From the NCBI GenBank assembly GCA_030824295.1, contig JAVBYA010000170.1:1-5010 (forward strand): a DNA stretch of 5,010 nt, given 5' to 3'. Positions within the stretch are counted from its first letter, which is position 1; every line of letters starts with the position of its first letter. Positions 1 through 5,010 of this stretch are shown piece after piece. This DNA is from Bacteroidota bacterium. GTDB lineage: Bacteria; Bacteroidota; Ignavibacteria; UBA10030; UBA8401. The translations under genes and the position numbers were made by a program. Below the pieces are notes generated by a model, which had not been told where the DNA came from, searched no databases, and was given only the letters and a program-made list of their open reading frames with translations.

Positions 1-327
1 CTCACGTATCCTCCGTTCTCACGCATCATCGTGCTTGAGTTCAAGGGGAAAGCCGAGGCGTCTGTGGAACGACTTGCGTCCGAAGCGGGAAGGAAATTAC
101 TGAAGGTGCTTTCGCGGGATGCCGTGCTCGGGCCTTCGCCGGCGGTCCTGTCCAAGATCAAGAACGAATACCGGTGGCAGATCATCATCAAAGCGTCGAA
201 AGAACAGGACCAAAACGGAACACGCGCCCGTCATGCCGCGGCGCGTGTTGTTGCAGAGCTGCAATCCCAGGCAGCATCATCCCACTGCCGGATCATCGTT
301 GACGTCGATCCGGCAGGGATCCTGTAG
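1..327 (+). CDS. priA: Primosomal protein N' (replication restart helicase PriA), C-terminal fragment
   Basis: PriA is a cytoplasmic 3'-to-5' DNA helicase that recognises abandoned forks and D-loops and reloads the replicative helicase. Only the last 108 residues are visible. The reading frame is open from base 1 and ends at TAG (325-327), so the start lies outside the window. The fragment matches the PriA C-terminal domain: 'YPPFSR' at residues 3-8, then 'VLGPSPAVLSKIKNEYRWQI' at about 42-61, the family's conserved 'GP.PA...(+)....YRWQ' block, and 'VDVDPAGIL' at the very end, the usual PriA terminus. In characterised homologues this domain helps bind branched DNA and SSB. The helicase motifs and zinc-binding cysteines lie upstream and cannot be checked. 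A GTG at 31 would only be an internal valine. The gene converges on the YIP1-family gene with a 24-base gap. Confidence 0.9.
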   Translation, partial: LTYPPFSRIIVLEFKGKAEASVERLASEAGRKLLKVLSRDAVLGPSPAVLSKIKNEYRWQIIIKASKEQDQNGTRARHAAARVVAELQSQAASSHCRIIVDVDPAGIL

Positions 328-351
328 ACCTGGTCGGTTCAGAATAAAGGA

Positions 352-1113
352 TCAACCTCCGAACAACATCCCGCCATAACTGACAAGCAGTGTCCACACG
401 AGCCAAACACCGAGCGACACACCGATACCTTTTTCAGTTGAAACCGACCAGAGTTTTGCAAGACCGATACCGATGACGGCATATTGCCAGATCGTGAACA
501 GGTTCACTGATGCAAGAAACATGTGCGTCTTATTCAAAGGATCCACCTCACCGATCAGCATGGCAAGACTTGCCCCAGCATAAATAGACTCCATGGCGAT
601 CACAAAGACCATTCCGATCAACGTACTGACCGCCATGATCAACATCGAAAGGCCGTATACTCCGCAGACCTTCATGTATGGAACGACCACTTTGAATGCG
701 ACCCTGCCGATGATCCAATAGACCAGCGAGAAGCCAAAGAGTGATGCAAAGACAACGAACACCATCATCACCGCGCCGCCGATCAGCCACATCGGCGAAC
801 CGGGTTTCGGCATGAACTCCATGGCGCGGTCTGCCTCTTCCTGCGTCATCTTTCCGTCCATCACCTGCTTCTCCATCGCTTTCACCTGGGAGTCCTGCAT
901 CTGATCCTGGATCGGCGCTTGATCGAACACCACGAATAAGAACACGAGCAGCATGACCAGCGATGTTATCGATGGGATGCTCCAATGGGAGTTCTTCGGT
1001 TCGGAGGCGACGACTTGCTGGTACACTTCCGACGGTGATGACAGAATGCCGACAATATTATCGGACCATGATAATTCGGTCGAGGGTTCCGGCGTACGTA
1101 TCTCTTCGGGCAT
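352..1113 (-). CDS. YIP1-family integral membrane protein of unknown function
   Basis: A 253-residue protein with about five hydrophobic segments (roughly residues 47-63, 109-135, 150-174, 198-219 and 230-248), so it belongs in the inner membrane. The cytosolic-looking N-terminus 'LSWSDNIVGILSSPSEVYQQV' without its first residue resembles the opening of bacterial YIP1-family proteins, where a Trp is followed by a short helix and a 'SP.evy' motif before the first helix. A long polar loop (about 64-107), rich in Gln, Glu, Lys and Met, separates the first two segments. It contains 'DGKMTQEEADRAMEF', probably a charged helix. No catalytic motif is visible. The ATG at 1113 is supported by a strong Shine-Dalgarno sequence 8 bases upstream. 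The gene follows glnS by 34 bases on the same strand, so it is probably read from the glnS transcript. Eukaryotic Yip1 proteins act in membrane traffic; the bacterial role is unknown and I assign none. Confidence 0.75.
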   Translation of the reverse strand: MPEEIRTPEPSTELSWSDNIVGILSSPSEVYQQVVASEPKNSHWSIPSITSLVMLLVFLFVVFDQAPIQDQMQDSQVKAMEKQVMDGKMTQEEADRAMEFMPKPGSPMWLIGGAVMMVFVVFASLFGFSLVYWIIGRVAFKVVVPYMKVCGVYGLSMLIMAVSTLIGMVFVIAMESIYAGASLAMLIGEVDPLNKTHMFLASVNLFTIWQYAVIGIGLAKLWSVSTEKGIGVSLGVWLVWTLLVSYGGMLFGG

Positions 1114-1121
1114 GATGATAG

Positions 1122-1129
1122 TCCTCCTT
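1122..1129 (-). promoter_or_regulatory. Shine-Dalgarno site of the YIP1-family gene
   Basis: On the - strand this reads AAGGAGGA, a near-perfect anti-16S match. Eight bases separate it from the ATG at 1113-1111, which fixes the start of the membrane-protein gene. It lies inside the 34-base gap behind glnS, so the downstream gene can be translated on its own from a shared message. Confidence 0.85.
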
Positions 1130-1147
1130 AATTGAGTATGGTTTGAT

Positions 1148-2830
1148 TCAGCGGTGTTTTTGTTCGATCTTCGCCCAGGTATCCTTCAGCGTGACCACGC
1201 GGTTGAAGACCGGTGTTCCCGGCTGACTATCCTTGGGATCGACAGAGAAATATCCGGTCCGTTCGAACTGGTACCCTTCTCCTGCCTTCGCATTCCCCAG
1301 CATCGGTTCCACCTTACAGTTCTTCAGTACCTGCAGTGAATTGGGATTCAGGTTGGAGAGGAAGTCCTTTCCCTCCTCCGCATCATCCGGATTCTCTTTT
1401 ACGAAGAGCCGGTCGTAAAGCCGGACCTCGACATCCTTCGCGTGGGCAGCAGAGACCCAGTGGATGGTCGCTTTCACCTTGCGTCCCGCACCGGCCATAC
1501 CGCTTTTCGTTTCCGGATCGTACGTGCAATGCACTTCTGTAACATTCCCCTGCGCATCCTTCACGATCGATTCGAATTTGATGATGTAGGCATATTTCAG
1601 ACGTACTTCCATTCCGGGCGAAAGTCGGTAATACTTCGGAGGAGGCACTTCGCGGAAATCCTCCTGGTCGATGTACAGTTCGCGGGAGAACGGCACTTGC
1701 CGCGTACCAGAATTCTCATCCTCCGGGTTGTTGACGGCGGTGCACTCTTCCGAATTCCCTTCCGGATAATTGGTGATGACCACCTTCAGCGGATTCAATA
1801 CTGCCATGGAGCGCTGGGAATGTTTGTTCAGGTCCTCGCGGATGCTGTACTCCAGCAGCGTGACATCGATGGTGCTGTCCCGTTTTGCCACGCCGATGAT
1901 GTCGCAGAAATTCTTGATGGAGGCCGCCGTGTACCCGCGGCGCCGGAATCCGGCGATGGTGGGCATACGGGGATCGTCCCAGCCCGAGACATGGTTCTCG
2001 GTCACCAAACGGAGCAGTTTACGTTTGCTGAGGACCGTATAACTGAGGTTCAGACGTGCGAACTCGATCTGCTGCGGACGATAGACGCCGAGTTCTTCGA
2101 GATACCAATCATAGAGCGGACGATGGTTCTCGAATTCCAGTGTGCAGATGGAGTGGGTGATCCCCTCCAGTGAGTCCTCGATGCCGTGCGCCCAATCGTA
2201 TGTGGGATAGATGCACCAGGCGTTCTTCTGCCGATGATGTTCCTCGTGGACGATGCGGTACATGACCGGATCGCGGAGATTGATATTCGGTGACGCCATA
2301 TCGATCTTCGCACGAAGGGTCTTGGCACCGTTCGCAAACTCACCCTTTCGCATCCGCGCGAAGAGATCGAGATTCTCCTCGACGCTTCTGCTGCGGTAGG
2401 GACTTTCCTTACCGGGTTCCGTCAGCGTGCCGCGGGAGAGCCGCATCTCGTCCGCATTCAGATCGCAGACGTAGGCCTTCCCTTTGGCGATGAGCCGCAG
2501 AGCGTATTCATACATCGTTTCGAAGTAATCGGAAGCGAAGAAGAGCCTGTCCTCGAAATTCCCGCCGAGCCACTGAACATCCTGCACGATGGAATCGACA
2601 TATTCCTGCTCTTCTTTCGACGGATTCGTGTCATCGAAACGGAGATTGAACTTCCCGGAGAAATCACGGGCGATGCCGGAGTTGAGACAGATGGATTTTG
2701 CGTGACCGATATGGAGGTAACCGTTCGGTTCCGGAGGGAAGCGGGTGTGCACGCGTCCCTGGTACTTATTGGTCTTCAGATCGTCGTTGATGATGTCGCG
2801 GATAAAGTCGGATTTTTCTTTTTCTTCCAT
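1148..2830 (-). CDS. glnS: Glutaminyl-tRNA synthetase (GlnRS)
   Basis: Class I aminoacyl-tRNA synthetase that charges tRNA-Gln with glutamine using ATP, in the cytoplasm. From the ATG at 2830 the protein is 560 residues, about the length of E. coli GlnRS. Residues 33-43 hold 'PEPNGYLHIGH' with the HIGH signature at 40-43. 'LRFDDTN' (63-69) supplies the active-site Asp, 'YDWAHGIED' starts at Tyr211, and 'VLSKR' (266-270) is the KMSKS loop. These positions agree with E. coli numbering as I recall it. The C-terminal half (about 340-550) aligns with the anticodon-binding beta-barrels, including 'GRKVKATIHWVSAAHA' and the ending 'VFNRVVTLKDTWAK'. The frame stays open upstream to a TTG at 2875, but that adds 15 residues foreign to the family, so ATG 2830 is preferred although it has no Shine-Dalgarno sequence. 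Glu-specific GluRS is excluded by the GlnRS-type 'PPEPNG' motif and the barrel-type C-terminus. Confidence 0.97.
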   Translation of the reverse strand: MEEKEKSDFIRDIINDDLKTNKYQGRVHTRFPPEPNGYLHIGHAKSICLNSGIARDFSGKFNLRFDDTNPSKEEQEYVDSIVQDVQWLGGNFEDRLFFASDYFETMYEYALRLIAKGKAYVCDLNADEMRLSRGTLTEPGKESPYRSRSVEENLDLFARMRKGEFANGAKTLRAKIDMASPNINLRDPVMYRIVHEEHHRQKNAWCIYPTYDWAHGIEDSLEGITHSICTLEFENHRPLYDWYLEELGVYRPQQIEFARLNLSYTVLSKRKLLRLVTENHVSGWDDPRMPTIAGFRRRGYTAASIKNFCDIIGVAKRDSTIDVTLLEYSIREDLNKHSQRSMAVLNPLKVVITNYPEGNSEECTAVNNPEDENSGTRQVPFSRELYIDQEDFREVPPPKYYRLSPGMEVRLKYAYIIKFESIVKDAQGNVTEVHCTYDPETKSGMAGAGRKVKATIHWVSAAHAKDVEVRLYDRLFVKENPDDAEEGKDFLSNLNPNSLQVLKNCKVEPMLGNAKAGEGYQFERTGYFSVDPKDSQPGTPVFNRVVTLKDTWAKIEQKHR

Positions 2831-2872
2831 AGTGAACAAAATACAAAAAAGTGGCATCGTATGGTATATCCG
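2831..2872 (-). promoter_or_regulatory. Leader of glnS: AT-rich, no Shine-Dalgarno
   Basis: Between the T-tract of the upstream terminator and the glnS ATG only about 42 bases remain. On the - strand they include a T6 run and 'GTATTTTGTTCACT' directly before the ATG, with no purine-rich ribosome site. A promoter for glnS should lie here or overlap the terminator. I do not see a convincing -35/-10 pair, nor the Bacteroidota-type TTTG/TAnnTTTG pair at correct spacing. The call is therefore positional only. Confidence 0.35.
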
Positions 2873-2901
2873 CAAATAAAAATGCCGGCATTCGCCGGCA
2901 T
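2873..2901 (-). terminator. Rho-independent terminator of the T9SS/cytochrome gene
   Basis: On the - strand a perfect 8-bp stem (ATGCCGGC pairing with GCCGGCAT, loop GAAT, bases 2901-2882) is followed by TTTTATTTG. The stem starts 24 bases past the TAG stop at 2928-2926. The T-tract lies only on the - strand side, so it terminates the gene on the right rather than any + strand transcript. Confidence 0.85.
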
Positions 2902-2925
2902 CGGGGAGGTGACTTCATTCTTAAC

Positions 2926-5010
2926 CTATCGCAGCAGTATCAGTTTCTTCGTTCTTGCAAACGGTCCGGACCGCAGTGTATAGTAATAGATGCCGGAAGA
3001 GAGTCCGGATGCATCCCATTCCACCTCGTGCGCGCCGGAATTCTTCCGTTCATTGAGCAATTCCTTCACCAGCCGGCCCAGAGCATCATGGACCTGAAGA
3101 CTCACATTGCCAGCGAACGGCAGCGTGAACGAGATGCGGGTTGATGGATTGAACGGATTGGGGTAATTCTGCTGCAGATCGAACGTCGCCGGTGCCTGAC
3201 CGGTATTCTGCACATTCAGCACATTGTTCTTCCAATGCTTCAGCAATGTCCGTAATGCTTCCGGTTTGTTGACCGGTTTGGGAAGGCCGGTCTGGTCCTT
3301 GGCATTCACACCGTGGCAGGATGCACAGGTGCGGATCTCACCCGGCTGGAAGGTGATCCAATATCGCTCGCGCACGACCCCTTTGCCGGCAGAATCGGAC
3401 AATTGCCATGTCATAGCCCGGTGTGCGGGAACCAGTGAAGCCATCGAACCGTCAAGACCGAGCTTCACACTGCCTGCCGGACCGGTGCTGAGCGGAGGAT
3501 TCTTGTCGATGCCGTCATGCATCGGCGTCGGCAGCACACGGCGCCCGGGGCGCGGAGTGGTGTGTCCTCCTGCTCCTCCCTGACTTCGGCGAAGATCGGC
3601 CTGGAAGAGCTGCATGTAGCTGACATCGTATACTTTCCCTGCCAGCGGAACCGAAGAGACGCCGCCCGGCACCTTCAGATTGAACGGCTGGGAAATATCG
3701 GTCCGATCACGCGTGGTGACATTGCGGCTGACGATGAGCGCGAGATTCTGGCTGCGAAGCCAATTGCGGAACTGCCCTTCATTGACATTCTCTTCGGTGA
3801 ACACATTCTGCTCCGGTGCTGCCAGCGGAGTTTCCGTCTTATACGGCGGAACAGGACGCGGCCGGACCTCGACGGGATCGATCTCCCATAATGTGTCGGT
3901 GCGCGATACGAGGTAGTCGTTTGAATTATAGTATTGGGTCGTGCGGACGATACCGTTCGTGAGGTTCATGTCCGAAATGTAGTAGGACTTACCGCCGATG
4001 GTCGTCTGCTTGATGGTCTTCAGGCGGAAGTTGTACCGCACTTTCGGATTCTTGTCGGTACTGTCATTTTTGTTCTGAAAATTGTTCTGGGTATGACTGA
4101 CGATGAACATACCATCGGTCATCGGGACCAGCTGCTTGTAATGACCGCTGTGATTCGGGTTCGGTGTCGTACCATCCTCGGCTGAACCGGCTGTGGCAGG
4201 ATGGGTCAGTTCGAAGATCTCCATCTCTTCCGGGTTCATCCCCTTCCCTCCCGTGAATTTCAGCAGCTGACCAGCGGTCTCGCGGGAGAACTCGCGAGCA
4301 TAACTCGTGTAGTATGTGCCGGGAGCGTTCGGGTCCTCCGTGATGTGGAACATGCCGGCATCGGACACAAGGTACTTTCGGTTCTTGATGATGCTCTCCT
4401 TCGGGATGATATAATTGAGATTATTGTCCTTCAGGAAGACACGGTCCGAATACGAACCGCCGAACTCATGGCGGCCGACATGATTGACGGTCTCCTCTTC
4501 CGTTCCATCCTGATTGATCTCCCACGGGAAGAAGTGATTGAATGTATGGAGCGACATGGTCGAGTCATAATCGGGATTGAGGATGCTGCGCGGTTCCGGG
4601 AAGACCTCTTCCCGTGAACTGGTCGGCGGTGCCCCGGAATCCTCGCTGGCGTAATTGAAGGTACCGTAGGGCTGGCCGGCACGGTCCAGGTCGGCCTGCT
4701 GGTCCCGCTGCAGATGGTCCCACCGGGTGAAGATGATGCGGCCGTACGAATCCACGGAGGGATAGAATGCGCCGCTCGGTGAATGTTCGATGAGCGTCAC
4801 AGCACCGGTGGACCGGTCGAGTTTCCAGAGGCCGGTGACGACCGTGGCATTCTCGTACTCATCCAACTGAGGAAAGAGGTGCTTCTTTTTATTGTGAGGC
4901 AGATCGGAAGTGAAGATGATATTGTCATCGCTGCCGTACACCGGCGAGATGTTGTTATAGCCGGAGGGCTGATGCTGCACTTTCGTGATCTGCACGGTCT
5001 GCCCAATCCC
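2926..5010 (-). CDS. Secreted HzsA-related protein: beta-propeller repeats, monoheme c-type site and T9SS sorting domain (N-terminus missing)
   Basis: The frame is open to the right edge, giving 694 visible residues; the start and any signal peptide lie outside, and the GTG at 4995 is just an internal valine. Numbering below counts from that codon. Residues 16-30 ('ISPVYGSDDNIIFTS') and 78-97 ('YPSVDSYGRIIFTRWDHLQR') look like TolB/PD40 beta-propeller blades, and 286-302 may be another. 'VPAHRAMTWQL' (522-532) followed by 'FQPGEIRTCASCHG' (549-562) is the arrangement I know from HzsA-related proteins. C557, C560 and H561 form the c-type heme site (bases 3313-3327). A Gly/Arg-rich linker lies at about 467-487. 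Residues 603-689 are a T9SS type A sorting domain: 'NYPNPFNPST', 'DALGR', 'GIYYY' and the basic end 'KKLILLR'. Inference: Sec export, heme attachment in the periplasm, then T9SS delivery to the surface or medium. The substrate is unknown, and hydrazine synthesis is not implied. It is a separate unit with its own terminator. Confidence 0.8.
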   Translation of the reverse strand, partial: GIGQTVQITKVQHQPSGYNNISPVYGSDDNIIFTSDLPHNKKKHLFPQLDEYENATVVTGLWKLDRSTGAVTLIEHSPSGAFYPSVDSYGRIIFTRWDHLQRDQQADLDRAGQPYGTFNYASEDSGAPPTSSREEVFPEPRSILNPDYDSTMSLHTFNHFFPWEINQDGTEEETVNHVGRHEFGGSYSDRVFLKDNNLNYIIPKESIIKNRKYLVSDAGMFHITEDPNAPGTYYTSYAREFSRETAGQLLKFTGGKGMNPEEMEIFELTHPATAGSAEDGTTPNPNHSGHYKQLVPMTDGMFIVSHTQNNFQNKNDSTDKNPKVRYNFRLKTIKQTTIGGKSYYISDMNLTNGIVRTTQYYNSNDYLVSRTDTLWEIDPVEVRPRPVPPYKTETPLAAPEQNVFTEENVNEGQFRNWLRSQNLALIVSRNVTTRDRTDISQPFNLKVPGGVSSVPLAGKVYDVSYMQLFQADLRRSQGGAGGHTTPRPGRRVLPTPMHDGIDKNPPLSTGPAGSVKLGLDGSMASLVPAHRAMTWQLSDSAGKGVVRERYWITFQPGEIRTCASCHGVNAKDQTGLPKPVNKPEALRTLLKHWKNNVLNVQNTGQAPATFDLQQNYPNPFNPSTRISFTLPFAGNVSLQVHDALGRLVKELLNERKNSGAHEVEWDASGLSSGIYYYTLRSGPFARTKKLILLR

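Noticed and set aside
307..351. Possible terminator between priA and the YIP1-family gene (GATCC/GGATC at 307-321)
   Set aside because: The 5-bp stem lies within the last codons of priA and has no T-tract on either strand; the 24-base gap contains no better hairpin.
548..985. - strand open frame of 145 codons overlapping the YIP1-family gene
   Set aside because: It is a frame-shifted shadow within a gene that has a good start site and membrane-protein pattern. Its translation is Gly/Arg/Asp-rich without hydrophobic segments or family likeness.
1442..2173. Long + strand open frame (243 codons) antisense to glnS
   Set aside because: It lies wholly inside glnS, whose protein is conserved throughout. 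The antisense translation is Arg/His/Phe-rich and resembles no family; no Shine-Dalgarno was seen.
2831..2875. Alternative glnS start at TTG 2875, or ATG 2857
   Set aside because: Both add residues ('PLFCILFT') not seen at the N-terminus of GlnRS and have no Shine-Dalgarno; the 2875 start would lie in the terminator T-tract. ATG 2830 puts HIGH and VLSKR at the expected positions.
4201..4617. + strand open frame of 138 codons opposite the T9SS/cytochrome gene
   Set aside because: Mirror of codon bias in the real gene; no ribosome site and no recognisable domain.
2926..5010. Hydrazine synthase alpha subunit proper (anammox function)
   Set aside because: The similarity is to the broad HzsA-related family. 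Only one heme site is visible, the protein has a T9SS tail, and no partner hzsB/hzsC genes are seen in the window.

Overview
The window is a compact chromosomal stretch, coding almost from end to end. The lineage is probably Ignavibacteria/Kryptonia or a nearby branch of the Bacteroidota-Chlorobi supergroup. This rests on one secreted protein ending in a type IX secretion (T9SS) sorting domain with the 'NYPNPFNPST' signature common in that group. Base composition is moderate, roughly half G+C by eye, and looks even across the genes. I see no insertion sequence, phage gene, CRISPR array, tRNA or rRNA. The taxonomic placement is inference.

Layout from left to right: (1) The 3' end of priA (primosomal replication-restart helicase) on the + strand, cut by the left edge and ending at 327. 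(2) A five-helix YIP1-family membrane protein on the - strand (1113 down to 352), converging on priA with only 24 bases between them. (3) glnS (glutaminyl-tRNA synthetase) on the - strand (2830 down to 1148), lying 34 bases upstream of the YIP1 gene and probably co-transcribed with it. (4) A 95-base gap (2831-2925) holding a clear intrinsic terminator for the gene to its right and the leader of glnS. (5) A large - strand gene, cut by the right edge (5010 down to 2926). It encodes a secreted protein with beta-propeller repeats, one c-type heme site (CASCH) in a context resembling hydrazine-synthase-alpha-related (HzsA-related) proteins, and a C-terminal T9SS sorting domain.

The genes do not form an obvious shared pathway. 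priA and glnS are housekeeping genes. The YIP1 protein is an uncharacterised membrane protein that seems to ride on the glnS transcript. The T9SS/cytochrome protein is a separate transcription unit, closed by its own terminator. It is the least ordinary item here: a heme protein apparently destined for the cell surface or the medium, with unknown substrate. I found no convincing new multi-gene system in this window.
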